Source: Acidimicrobiaceae bacterium (GTDB lineage: Bacteria > Actinomycetota > Acidimicrobiia > Acidimicrobiales > RAAP-2). From it: a stretch of DNA of 43,027 nt. Below, one piece after another: positions 1-7,795 of the stretch. The DNA lies in the NCBI GenBank assembly GCA_003133545.1, contig PKYA01000216.1, forward strand, positions 1-43,027, in the 5' to 3' direction. The notes beneath the pieces are model-generated. The model saw only the letters and a list, made by a program, of their open reading frames with translations, had not been told where the DNA came from and did not search any database. The position numbers were made by a program, and so were the translations under genes. Positions within the stretch are counted from its first letter, which is position 1; every line of letters starts with the position of its first letter.

Positions 1-4
1 TAGC

Positions 5-10
5 TAGACT
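5..10 (+). promoter_or_regulatory. -10 box of leaderless zinc repressor gene
   Basis: TAGACT lies six bases before the GTG start at 17, with no Shine-Dalgarno sequence between them. The same TAnnnT-N6-start layout recurs at many genes in this window, which suggests a leaderless transcript. The -35 region is outside the window. Confidence 0.45.
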
Positions 11-16
11 ATCTAC

Positions 17-388
17 GTGACTACGCAGGTAAGTGAGATTCCCTCCGGGGACGAATTCAGCTCCGCGGTCGGGATGCTGAAGCTCCTCGGTGACGAGACC
101 AGGCTGCGGATCATCTGGGCCCTGCTTGATGGGGAGCATTCGGTCAACGAGCTGGCCCGGCTGGTGGGTGCGCACCCCGCGGGGGTCTCCCAGCACCTGG
201 CCAAGCTCAGGCTTGCCCGCCTAGTCCGGACGCGGCGAGACGGCACCCGGATCTACTACGTCGCAGACGACGCCCACGTGCGGCGGCTCGTGGAGGAAGT
301 CTTGTCGCACGCGGACCACGTGACCCGGGCGGGCGAGAGCAACGGTGCCACGGTGGCACCGATGGTGAGGGGAGGGTCCCGTGTCTGA
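17..388 (+). CDS. ArsR/SmtB-family zinc-responsive repressor
   Basis: A 123-residue winged-helix repressor of the ArsR/SmtB family. It should bind operator DNA when metal-free and let go when metal binds. The helix-turn-helix lies at about residues 41-70. The C-terminal alpha-5 helix carries D85-X-H87-X10-H98-X2-H101, which is the pattern of the zinc site in SmtB and CzrA. The protein has no cysteine, so an arsenic or cadmium thiolate site of the ArsR/CadC type is excluded. The GTG start is chosen because it follows a TAGACT box by six bases. The stop overlaps the start of the zinc exporter gene by 8 bp, so the two form a metal-resistance operon and the repressor probably controls both. Zinc versus cobalt specificity is inferred from the motif only. 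Confidence 0.85.
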   Translation: MTTQVSEIPSGDEFSSAVGMLKLLGDETRLRIIWALLDGEHSVNELARLVGAHPAGVSQHLAKLRLARLVRTRRDGTRIYYVADDAHVRRLVEEVLSHADHVTRAGESNGATVAPMVRGGSRV

Positions 389-1358
389 CGGCCACACGGA
401 GGGCCACGCTTTGGATGGCCCCGGTGGCCACCTCAATCCCGACGGCCGCAACCGTCAACATGATCACCATGTCGGACCCGGATCCGACCAGAGGTACCTG
501 ACGGTCACGCTCGTGCTCCTGGCCGCCTTCATGGTCTTCGAAGTGCTGGCAGCGGTCCTGGCGCATTCCTTGGCGCTCTTGGCCGATGCCGGGCACATGC
601 TGGCCGACGTCGGGGCTATCGGCGGTTCGCTGCTGGCGATGAACATGGCGGCCCGTCCCGAGACGGGATCGCACACGTTCGGCATGAAAAGAGCCGAGAT
701 CCTGGCCGCCGCCGGGAACGGCATCACGTTGATCGTGGTGGCCGCCCTCGTCACGTTCGAAGCGATTGAGCGATTGGCCCACCCGGTGAAGGTCCATGGC
801 GCCACGCTGATCGCGGTGGCGGCCGTCGGGGTGGCCGTCAATCTGGTCGCCACGCTCTCCCTGTCCAAGGCCAATCGCCGATCTCTCAATGTCCAGGGTG
901 CGTACCGGCACGTCGTCACGGACCTCTACGGGTTCATCGGCACCGTGGTCGCCGGCATCGTCATCGTCACCACGCATTTCTCCCGGGCCGACTCCATCGC
1001 GTCACTGGTGGTTGTCGGTTTGATGCTCAAGGCGGCACTGGAGCTCCTTCGTCCCGCCCTGCGCATCCTGTTGGAGGCCACGCCGGAGGACATCGACCTC
1101 GACGAAGTGCGGCGCCACCTGTTGGAGCTACACGAAGTGGCCTCCGTGCACGATCTTCATGCCTGGACGCTCACCTCATCACTGCCGATACTGACGGCGC
1201 ACGTGGTGGTGACCGACGACTGCATCAGTCAAGGTGAAATCGGCCGTGTCCTCGATCACCTGCAGGGCTGCCTGGCCGGTCATTTCGACGTGGCCCATTC
1301 GACCTTGCAGCTCGAGGCCATCGGGCACATCGATCACGAATTCCACGGGCACGCCTAG
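381..1358 (+). CDS. CDF-family zinc/cobalt efflux transporter (ZitB/CzcD-like)
   Basis: A 325-residue cation diffusion facilitator, an inner-membrane antiporter that exports Zn2+ or similar ions in exchange for protons. The first ~35 residues are rich in histidine (HDHH around 27-30), as in ZitB and CzcD. There are six hydrophobic segments between about residues 40 and 225. The transport-site residues are visible as H62/D69/H72/D76 in helix 2 and H177/D181 in helix 5. A cytoplasmic ferredoxin-like C-terminal domain follows (about 230-320) and ends in a second His cluster. The GTG start lies inside the end of the arsR-type gene, consistent with translational coupling. The TAG stop shares a CTAG tetranucleotide with the stop of the convergent methyltransferase gene. 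Confidence 0.9.
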   Translation: MSDGHTEGHALDGPGGHLNPDGRNRQHDHHVGPGSDQRYLTVTLVLLAAFMVFEVLAAVLAHSLALLADAGHMLADVGAIGGSLLAMNMAARPETGSHTFGMKRAEILAAAGNGITLIVVAALVTFEAIERLAHPVKVHGATLIAVAAVGVAVNLVATLSLSKANRRSLNVQGAYRHVVTDLYGFIGTVVAGIVIVTTHFSRADSIASLVVVGLMLKAALELLRPALRILLEATPEDIDLDEVRRHLLELHEVASVHDLHAWTLTSSLPILTAHVVVTDDCISQGEIGRVLDHLQGCLAGHFDVAHSTLQLEAIGHIDHEFHGHA

Positions 1359-2659
1359 CGCGGGAACTGGCGTGGCCCCGGTTCGAGCGTCCCCACCAAT
1401 TCGACATGCTCGGTCATCGGGAAGATGTCGAAGGCGCGCAGGGACGTCAGGCGCCAGTCCGCGGCGAGCAGCACCCGGATGTCCCGGGAGAATGAAGAGG
1501 GGTCGCACGACACGTAGACGAGGCGACGCACGGTTGCCGAGTGCCCATTGAGCGCAGCCATGACCCCTCTGCCCGCACCCTCGCGCGCCGGGTCGAGTAC
1601 CACGAGATCGGGAGCACCGATGCCGCGCTCGATCAGATTGGGCGTCACCGACGCACGCTTCACGGTCAACTGGGGGCAGGCGCGCCCGTTGTGCTCGGCG
1701 TCGGCGCAAGCCCGTCGTTCACGCTCGACGGCCAGAACCGATCCGTGTGGGCCGACGTCCCCGGCCACGAGCACCGAGAAGAGGCCGGCACCGGCGTAGA
1801 GGTCCACCACGCAGTCGCCGGGCGCGGCAGCGAGGGCCGCGCGCACGGCACGAGCGAGCGCGTCCACCGCGCCGACGTGCACCTGCCAGAACACGCCAGC
1901 TGAAACCCGGAACGGCACGCCGGCCACTTTGGTGTACACCGCGCCGGAGCGCTGCAGCGCCCGCCCGTCCACCACCACCCTGGCCGCGACCTCCGGGAGG
2001 TCCGGATTCTTACGGCCCTTGGGCGTTCGATCCTTCGGTGCCCGTCGACCCATCTCCACGGACACGAGCGACTCCCCACTGTCAGGCGCCACGATGACCT
2101 CGAGCTCTTCGACCCCGGGCCACCTGGCCCCGAGCGCTCCGGTCCCTTCGATGGCAGGGCAGGCGATCGGGCAGCTCTCGACGTATTCGAGTTCGTGGGA
2201 CCGGTGCCGGCGGAACCCCACGGACCCCGATGGGCCGACACCGAGGCGGACGCGCGTGCGCCAGCCCAGGCCCGCGACATCGCCGGCCACGGGCTCGACT
2301 TCGACGTCCCGTTGGATGCCGGCAACCCGCTGGAGCTGCTCGGCCACCCGGGAGGCCTTGAGGAGGCGTTGCGTGTCCAGGCTGACGTGTTGGTAGTCAC
2401 AGCCTCCGCAGCGCCCGGGACCTGCGTGCGGGCACGGGGGCGCCACCCGCGCCGGCGATGGTCGGAGGATGGTCACGGCATCGGCTCGGATGAATGACGT
2501 GGTGGTGGAGGTGACCCGTGCCACGACCAGTTCCCCCGGCAGCGAGTGGCGTACGAAGGTGACCCGACCGTCCGGCGCACGGGCCGCGCACCCGCCCCCG
2601 CCGGCGATCGCGCCCACCTCGAGTTCGAAGAGCTCGGCATCGTCGGCGGCGCACTCCAC
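1355..2659 (-). CDS. RlmD/TrmA-family 23S rRNA or tRNA (uracil-5-)-methyltransferase
   Basis: A 434-residue SAM-dependent m5U RNA methyltransferase of the TrmA/RlmC/RlmD family. The N-terminal TRAM domain covers roughly residues 10-65. Cysteines C76, C84, C87 and C163 match the [4Fe-4S] cluster ligands of RlmD-type enzymes. The SAM-binding loop DLYAGAGLFS is at 286-295, the LDPAREG motif near 355-361, the nucleophilic cysteine is C385 in YVSCDPSSFSRD, and the likely general base is E417. The frame stays open far upstream of the gene, but homology starts at the TRAM domain. The GTG at 2659 is preceded by TAGTGT seven bases away and is taken as the start. The family is clear; whether the target is rRNA or tRNA cannot be told from sequence. 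Confidence 0.85.
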   Translation of the reverse strand: MECAADDAELFELEVGAIAGGGGCAARAPDGRVTFVRHSLPGELVVARVTSTTTSFIRADAVTILRPSPARVAPPCPHAGPGRCGGCDYQHVSLDTQRLLKASRVAEQLQRVAGIQRDVEVEPVAGDVAGLGWRTRVRLGVGPSGSVGFRRHRSHELEYVESCPIACPAIEGTGALGARWPGVEELEVIVAPDSGESLVSVEMGRRAPKDRTPKGRKNPDLPEVAARVVVDGRALQRSGAVYTKVAGVPFRVSAGVFWQVHVGAVDALARAVRAALAAAPGDCVVDLYAGAGLFSVLVAGDVGPHGSVLAVERERRACADAEHNGRACPQLTVKRASVTPNLIERGIGAPDLVVLDPAREGAGRGVMAALNGHSATVRRLVYVSCDPSSFSRDIRVLLAADWRLTSLRAFDIFPMTEHVELVGTLEPGPRQFPR

Positions 2660-2666
2660 GGTGCGA

Positions 2667-2672
2667 ACACTA
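2667..2672 (-). promoter_or_regulatory. -10 box of leaderless RNA methyltransferase gene
   Basis: On the minus strand TAGTGT is followed by seven bases and the GTG start at 2659. No ribosome binding site intervenes. It fits the leaderless pattern seen elsewhere in the window. Confidence 0.4.
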
Positions 2673-2822
2673 CGTGAGGGTTTCGTGAACGATTGCCGGC
2701 GCGGCGAGTGCCAGGTTGCCCGAAATCCGAACCGCGGGTGTGCCGGTGCCCGGCCCGTGCACGTACGCAGTCCATGACGCCCGGTTCCTCCGTCCGGAGA
2801 CGTCCATGAGAGAATCTCCGGG

Positions 2823-3209
2823 GTGACCGATCGCCGCCGCGTTTCGTCGGGCTCTCCCTTCGAGCCCACCATTGGATTCAGCCGCGCCGTGCGCGTGGGC
2901 GACCATGTCTGGGTATCGGGAACAGGCCCCGTGTGGCCCGATGGGTCGTGCCCCGACGACCCCACGGTGCAGACGCGGCGCTGCTTCGACATCATCATCG
3001 CTGCGATGTCACACGCCGGCGCCACCGTCGAGAACGTGGTGCGGACCCGCATGTACGTGACGTCTGTGGACGATGCCGCTGCCGTCTCCGCCGTGCACGG
3101 GGAGATCTTCGGGCATGTCCTGCCCGCGGCGACCATGGTGGTCGTGGCCGGTCTGCTCGATCCGCGCTGGAAGGTAGAGATCGAGGCTGAGGCGGTCGTC
3201 CTCCCGTAG
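2823..3209 (+). CDS. Rid-family (RidA/YjgF) protein
   Basis: A 128-residue single-domain protein of the YjgF/YER057c/UK114 family. RidA itself hydrolyses reactive enamine/imine intermediates made by PLP enzymes. The family hallmark arginine is in VVRTRMYVTS (residue ~78), followed by the VEIEAEAVV C-terminal strand that ends the trimeric barrel. The N-terminal half matches the RidA subgroup sometimes annotated as YjgH-like. The GTG start is the first in-frame start that keeps the complete domain. A weak -10-like GAGAAT lies eight bases upstream and there is no good ribosome binding site. It stands alone between two divergently or convergently placed genes. The substrate is unknown. Confidence 0.8.
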   Translation: MTDRRRVSSGSPFEPTIGFSRAVRVGDHVWVSGTGPVWPDGSCPDDPTVQTRRCFDIIIAAMSHAGATVENVVRTRMYVTSVDDAAAVSAVHGEIFGHVLPAATMVVVAGLLDPRWKVEIEAEAVVLP

Positions 3210-3225
3210 GCGTGCCTCCCGCCCT

Positions 3226-4920
3226 TCAACGGCGCTCTCGGACATCCCTCGCCGCTTCGCCCAGCGCCGGAAGCTCGATCCACCGTGTGAGCGCAACCGT
3301 CTCGAGTAGGCGGCGATCGTGCGTGACCAGGAGCAGGGTGCCATCGAACGTGTCCAGGGCCGACTCCAGCTGCTCTATTGCGGGCAGGTCCAGGTGGTTC
3401 GTCGGCTCGTCGAGCACCAGGAAGTTCACCCCCAGGGCGGCGAAGCCCGCCAGCTCCGCCCGTGTGCGCTCGCCCGGTGAGAGTGAAGAGGGCGCCCGGG
3501 TGGCGGCCTCGGCGCCGAGCCCGAACTTGGCCAGTTGCGATCGGGCGACGGAATTGGAGAGGCCCGTCTCTGCCATCAGCTCGTCGACCACGGTGCCGGC
3601 ATCGGCATGGCGGCGCCGATCTTGCCCCAGCTCGCCCACGACCACGCTGGGACCCTTCCAGAGCGTCCCGGCCGTCAGCCCGAGGCGGCCCGTGATCGCC
3701 TCGACGATGCTCGACTTGCCCGATCCGTTCGGGCCGACGAGGGCCAGTCGATCGGCCCAGCCGATCTCGAGCGTGAACGGGCCCAGGGTGAAGGGGTCGC
3801 CCGCAGCACCGGCCCTCTCGATGACGGCGTCCTGCAGCCGCGCCACCACGGCGCCCGATCGGGGGGCCTGCGCGATGGTGAAGCGAAGGTCCCAGCCCTC
3901 CCACGGTTTTTCGACTTCGGGCAGCGCGTCGAGCGCCCTCTCGGTGCGGCGCGCCCGGGAGGCAAGCTTTTCGGTCCGGTTGAGGCGGAAGTCGCGCTGC
4001 GCCGTGTCGTGGTCCTTGGGCTGGCGCTTTTCGCGGAGCGCTCCCGTCGTGGCCCACTGTCGTTCACGCTGCGCCCGGTTGCGCAACGTGCGCCGGGCCG
4101 CCTCGTAGGTGGCGTACGCCTCGGCTGCATGACCCCGGGCGGCCGCCCGCTCCGCCACGTACCCGGACCAGCCACCGCCATAGATATGCCCGCGGCGGTC
4201 ATGCTCGTCGAGCTCGAGGACCTCGGTCACCGTGCCGTCGAGGAACGCGCGATCGTGCGAGACGATGACCATGCCGCCCCGCCGGCGTTCCACCAGCCCC
4301 TCCAACCGGGCCAGCCCGTCGAAGTCGAGATCGTTGGTCGGCTCGTCCAGCAGCGTGAGATCGAAACGAGCCAGCACAATCGCCGCCAGCGCCACACGGG
4401 CCTCCTGGCCTCCCGACAGCGTGCGCACCTCGCGGTCGGCGAGTGCCGCGGGCAGTCCCAGATCGGCGAACGCGCTGGCCAGGCGGACCTCGAAGTCGCC
4501 GTCGGCCAACGACTCGTAGCGGGCCAGGGCCTGTGCGTAGCGGTTGTCGGCGTCGGGTCCCCCCGAACCGAGGTATGCCGCCGCTGCGGACAAGTCGGCT
4601 TCGGCGGCGGCCAACCCGACGCGGCGGTACAGGGCGGCCCGCACCGACTCGCCGGGTTGCACTGCGTGCTCCTGGGCGAGATAGCCGACCGTGGCCGTCG
4701 GTGGGCTCAGCCGGACACTGCCCGTGGTGGGCACGATCTGGCCGGCGACGATCTGCAGCAGCGTCGACTTCCCCACGCCGTTGGGGCCGACGACGCCCAG
4801 GCAGGAGTCCGGTCCGAGTGACAGCGAGACATGATCGAGGACGGTGCGGCCGCCCCGTTGGAACGTGAGGTCTCGAGCGACGACGGTCGCCACGGACGAA
4901 GAAGCGAAAGGTGAGGGCAT
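3226..4920 (-). CDS. ABC-F family ATPase (ribosome-associated/antibiotic-resistance type)
   Basis: A 564-residue soluble protein with two ABC ATPase cassettes and no membrane segment, the architecture of ABC-F proteins, which act on the ribosome. In the first cassette Walker A GPNGVGKST is at 45-53, signature LSGGQ at 168-172 and Walker B with DEP at 189-194. In the second cassette Walker A GPNGSGKSS is at 396-404, signature LSPGE at 480-484 and Walker B at 501-506. The Arg/Lys/Glu-rich interdomain linker (about 255-340), the part that enters the ribosomal E/P site, is well developed and coiled-coil-like. Known relatives include antibiotic-resistance ABC-F proteins and housekeeping translation factors; the sequence does not decide between them. 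ATG at 4920 has a GGAG ribosome binding site. Confidence 0.88.
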   Translation of the reverse strand: MPSPFASSSVATVVARDLTFQRGGRTVLDHVSLSLGPDSCLGVVGPNGVGKSTLLQIVAGQIVPTTGSVRLSPPTATVGYLAQEHAVQPGESVRAALYRRVGLAAAEADLSAAAAYLGSGGPDADNRYAQALARYESLADGDFEVRLASAFADLGLPAALADREVRTLSGGQEARVALAAIVLARFDLTLLDEPTNDLDFDGLARLEGLVERRRGGMVIVSHDRAFLDGTVTEVLELDEHDRRGHIYGGGWSGYVAERAAARGHAAEAYATYEAARRTLRNRAQRERQWATTGALREKRQPKDHDTAQRDFRLNRTEKLASRARRTERALDALPEVEKPWEGWDLRFTIAQAPRSGAVVARLQDAVIERAGAAGDPFTLGPFTLEIGWADRLALVGPNGSGKSSIVEAITGRLGLTAGTLWKGPSVVVGELGQDRRRHADAGTVVDELMAETGLSNSVARSQLAKFGLGAEAATRAPSSLSPGERTRAELAGFAALGVNFLVLDEPTNHLDLPAIEQLESALDTFDGTLLLVTHDRRLLETVALTRWIELPALGEAARDVRERR

Positions 4921-4998
4921 GCGATCTCCGGCAGGTACCAGGGAGGGGCGAACAGGAAGACGAGCCAGGGCGCCTCATGTGCTTGGCCGGTTACAGAA

Positions 4999-5028
4999 GA
5001 TCAACCCACGTCCCCATGGTAGTTGATC
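4999..5028. repeat. Inverted repeat GATCAAC-N16-GTTGATC in a divergent promoter region
   Basis: GATCAAC (4999-5005) and GTTGATC (5022-5028) are perfect 7-bp arms. Adjacent CCA (5006-5008) and TGG (5018-5020) can extend the stem past a 2-nt bulge. The repeat sits between the ABC-F gene on the minus strand and the acyl-CoA dehydrogenase promoter on the plus strand. It could be a repressor operator or a leader hairpin for the ABC-F transcript. Confidence 0.4.
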
Positions 5029-5048
5029 GGGCGGATCCCGCCGCCGAC

Positions 5049-5078
5049 TTGGGGCCGCCCCTGCTTCCCCTCTAACCT
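5049..5078 (+). promoter_or_regulatory. Promoter of two-domain acyl-CoA dehydrogenase gene
   Basis: TTGGGG (5049-5054), an 18-bp spacer, and TAACCT (5073-5078). The -10 box ends six bases before the ATG at 5085, which implies a leaderless mRNA. Confidence 0.45.
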
Positions 5079-5084
5079 CGGCCC

Positions 5085-7250
5085 ATGCCGATCGCCATCA
5101 CCGACGAGCACCAGGAGCTCGCGTCCACCGTCCGTGGGGTGCTCACTGCGCACAAGGCGCTGCAGGCCGCCCGGGCCTTGCTCGAGTCCGACGGTGAGCC
5201 CCGGCCCTCGTACTGGAGCGAGATGGCGGACCTGGGGTGGCTCGGCATCCACCTCCCCGAGGCGTACGGCGGATCCGGGGCCGGCCTGCTCGAGCTGGTG
5301 GTCGTTCTCGACGAGCTGGGCCGCCAGGTCGCGCCCGGGCCGTTCCTGTCGACCGTGCTGGTCTCGGCGGTCATCGATCAGTGCGGCACCGCCGAACAGA
5401 AGGAGCGCCTGCTGCCTGGGTTGGCCGACGGCACCCGGACCGCTGCCCTGGGACTCGGCACCACCGGGCTGGCGCTCGAAGGCGGGACGCTGCGCGGGGA
5501 CGCCGGCGTCGTCCTCGGCGCGAGCGCGGCCGACCTGTTCTTGCTGCGCGTCGGCGGCGACGTCGTGGTGATCGATGCTGGTGCGCCCGGCCTGACCGTG
5601 ACCAGGCCGCCCAACCTTGATCCCACCCGGCGCTCGGCGATCGCCGCGGCGGACGGGGTCGCCATTGCGCCGGGCAACGTCTTGGCCGGCGCGGCCGATC
5701 GGGCCCTGGCTCTCGCCCGCACCCTGGGTGCCGCCGAGGCCGTGGGCGGGGCCTCGGCCTGCGTGGACGAGGCGGTCGAGTACGCCAAGGAGCGGGTGCA
5801 GTTCGGCCGGACCATCGGGAGCTTCCAGGCCGTCAAGCACCACTGCGCCGACATGCTGGTGGCGGCCGAGTTGGCCACGGCCGTGGTCTGGGACGCGGCG
5901 CGCGCCGCGCACGACGACGCCGACGAGTTCTCCCTGCTGGCCGCCATGGCGGCCACGCTCGCCTTCGCGCCGTATGTGCACAACGCGCAGATGAACATCC
6001 AGGTCCACGGCGGCATCGGCTTCACCTGGGAACACGATGCCCATCTCTACTTGCGCCGGGCCCTGGTACTCAATGCCGTGCTGGGTACTCCGGCCGACGC
6101 CGAGGACGTCACCGCGTTCGTCGCCCAAGGTACGACGCGTGCGGTGACTCTCGACCTTCCCCCCGAGGCCGCCGAGCTCCGCGTCGCGTTGCGCGCTGAG
6201 GTCGCGGAGGTGGCCGCGCACAGCGGCGATGCGCAGCGCCGGGCCCTGATCGACACCGGCCTGATGGTCCCGCACTGGCCCCGACCCTGGGGCCGGGAGG
6301 CGGGCGCGGTCGAGCAGCTGTTGATCGAAGAGGAGCTGCGGGCGGCAGGGGTCACGGTGCCTCCGCTCGGCATCACGGGCTGGAACATCATGACCGTGAA
6401 CCAGTACGCCACTCCCGATCAGATCGAGCGGTGGGTCCGCAAGACGTTGATGGGGGAGCTGGTGTGGTGCCAGCTCTTCAGCGAGCCCGACGCTGGTTCG
6501 GATGCAGCGGCGGTCAAGACCCGCGGCACGCGTGTCGAGGGCGGGTGGAAGGTCAACGGGCAAAAGGTCTGGACCTCCGGGGCGCAGTATTGCCACCTCG
6601 GGTTGGCTACGGTGCGCACCGATCCCGACGCACCCAAGCATGCCGGCATCACCACCATGGTGATCGACATGCACGGGCCGGGCGTGGAGGTGCGGCCCTT
6701 GCGCCAGATCACCGGCAACGCCGACTTCAACGAGGTGTTCTTCAACGACGTGTTCGTGCCCGACGACGATGTGGTCGGTACCCCCAATGATGGCTGGACG
6801 GTGGCCCGCTCCACTCTGGGCAACGAGCGGGTATCCATTGGCAGCAGCTCGGGGGGCATGTATCCCGGCTTCTCGCTCGTGGAGTTGCTGGCCCGTCACG
6901 GGGGTCGGGTCCCGGGTGCCGCGGCGAGGGCAGGGGCGATATTGACCAAGGACCACGCCCTCAAGCTGCTCAATCTGCGCCGGGCCCAGCGCGCCGTGAT
7001 CGGTGGCGGACCCGGTCCCGAGGGCAACGTGACCAAGCTGGTCCTCGCCGAGAACGGGCACGACCGCGCGGCGCTGCAGGCCGACCTGATCGGGACCGAG
7101 TTGGCCTTTCTCGAAGGTGACGGCGCCCTGGCCGGGTTCTCCCAGTTGGCCACCCGTGCCATGTCCATCGCGGGCGGGACGTCCGAGATCACGCGCAACC
7201 AGATCGCCGAGCGCATCCTGGGGCTGCCCCGGGACCCCCTCAACCGATAG
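5085..7250 (+). CDS. Two-domain (fused) acyl-CoA dehydrogenase, FadE34-like
   Basis: A 721-residue protein made of two tandem acyl-CoA dehydrogenase units, about residues 1-350 and 370-721. Such FAD enzymes introduce the alpha-beta double bond into acyl-CoA. The first unit has the QFGRTIGSFQAVKH helix and HGGIGFTWEHD near its end. The second has SEPDAGSD (about 464-471), the NGQKVWTSGA flavin loop and AGGTSEITRN near 695. The layout and length match the fused FadE34/ChsE3 enzyme of mycobacteria, which acts on steroid side chains. Substrate specificity here is inferred only by that similarity. At the place where MCAD has its catalytic glutamate, both halves show glycine, so the base must sit elsewhere, as in several other ACAD subfamilies. 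No other steroid genes are visible nearby. Confidence 0.85.
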   Translation: MPIAITDEHQELASTVRGVLTAHKALQAARALLESDGEPRPSYWSEMADLGWLGIHLPEAYGGSGAGLLELVVVLDELGRQVAPGPFLSTVLVSAVIDQCGTAEQKERLLPGLADGTRTAALGLGTTGLALEGGTLRGDAGVVLGASAADLFLLRVGGDVVVIDAGAPGLTVTRPPNLDPTRRSAIAAADGVAIAPGNVLAGAADRALALARTLGAAEAVGGASACVDEAVEYAKERVQFGRTIGSFQAVKHHCADMLVAAELATAVVWDAARAAHDDADEFSLLAAMAATLAFAPYVHNAQMNIQVHGGIGFTWEHDAHLYLRRALVLNAVLGTPADAEDVTAFVAQGTTRAVTLDLPPEAAELRVALRAEVAEVAAHSGDAQRRALIDTGLMVPHWPRPWGREAGAVEQLLIEEELRAAGVTVPPLGITGWNIMTVNQYATPDQIERWVRKTLMGELVWCQLFSEPDAGSDAAAVKTRGTRVEGGWKVNGQKVWTSGAQYCHLGLATVRTDPDAPKHAGITTMVIDMHGPGVEVRPLRQITGNADFNEVFFNDVFVPDDDVVGTPNDGWTVARSTLGNERVSIGSSSGGMYPGFSLVELLARHGGRVPGAAARAGAILTKDHALKLLNLRRAQRAVIGGGPGPEGNVTKLVLAENGHDRAALQADLIGTELAFLEGDGALAGFSQLATRAMSIAGGTSEITRNQIAERILGLPRDPLNR

Positions 7251-7251
7251 G

Positions 7252-7296
7252 CGACTCAGGCGGCGAGGTGCTGCAGGTGACGGGCCGCCTCAGTCG
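7252..7296. terminator. Bidirectional hairpin terminator between convergent genes
   Basis: Arms at 7252-7264 and 7284-7296 pair at 12 of 13 positions around a 19-nt loop. The structure lies directly after the acyl-CoA dehydrogenase stop and covers the Ohr stop codon on the other strand. There is no T-tract, but its position between two convergent genes fits a shared terminator. Confidence 0.45.
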
Positions 7297-7709
7297 ACGA
7301 CGGAAAGGCTCACTTCTATGTTGCCCCTGGTGGCGTTGGAATACGGGCAAACCTTGTGGGCTTCCTCGACGAGTGACTGCGCGGTCGCCCGATCCAGCTT
7401 GGGGGCGTAGACCACGAGCGCGGCGCCGAGCCCGAAGCCGCCGCCTTCGAGCGGTCCGATGCCGACGCTCGCCGAGACCTCGGTGCCGTCCACATCGAGT
7501 TTCTGCTGACCCGCGATCAATTTCAGCGCCGAGTGGAAACACGCGGCATAGCCGGCCGCGAAGAGCTCTTCGGGATTGGTGGCGCCGCCGGGTCCACCCA
7601 TCTCCTTGGGGATCCGGAGATCGAGGTCGATGAAGCCGTCGTCGCTACGGGCATGTCCGTTGCGCCCGTCGCCCGTCGAATGGGCTGAGGCCGTGTAGAT
7701 GGGGTGCAT
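7290..7709 (-). CDS. ohr: Organic hydroperoxide resistance protein (Ohr/OsmC family)
   Basis: A 139-residue thiol peroxidase that reduces organic and fatty-acid hydroperoxides in the cytoplasm. The two redox-active cysteines are C57 (GYAACFHSAL) and C121 (HKVCPYSNATRGN). The second motif is the Ohr signature and separates it from OsmC proper. The N-terminus begins with the usual YTASA strand. ATG at 7709 has GGAG five bases upstream. It lies convergent to the acyl-CoA dehydrogenase gene. The MarR-type gene about 1.7 kb away could be an OhrR relative but is better placed to control the efflux pump. Redox control is not visible from the local sequence. Confidence 0.9.
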   Translation of the reverse strand: MHPIYTASAHSTGDGRNGHARSDDGFIDLDLRIPKEMGGPGGATNPEELFAAGYAACFHSALKLIAGQQKLDVDGTEVSASVGIGPLEGGGFGLGAALVVYAPKLDRATAQSLVEEAHKVCPYSNATRGNIEVSLSVVD

Positions 7710-7795
7710 TGTCGCTCCAATCGCTCCGTGCCGGGACTTCTCTCATCGTCCCACACAACTGGTGCAACTGCCCTGGTGCGGGTGCTATTCCCGGT

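Noticed and set aside
1355-4057. A 900-codon open frame on the minus strand
   Set aside because: Only its last 434 codons (from 2659) show a real protein. The upstream half lies over the RidA gene and part of the ABC-F gene in another frame and has no domain.
5001-7061. A 686-codon open frame on the minus strand opposite the acyl-CoA dehydrogenase
   Set aside because: It is a shadow produced by high third-position GC. The translation is rich in Gly, Arg, His and Gln without domains, while the plus strand has clear enzyme motifs.
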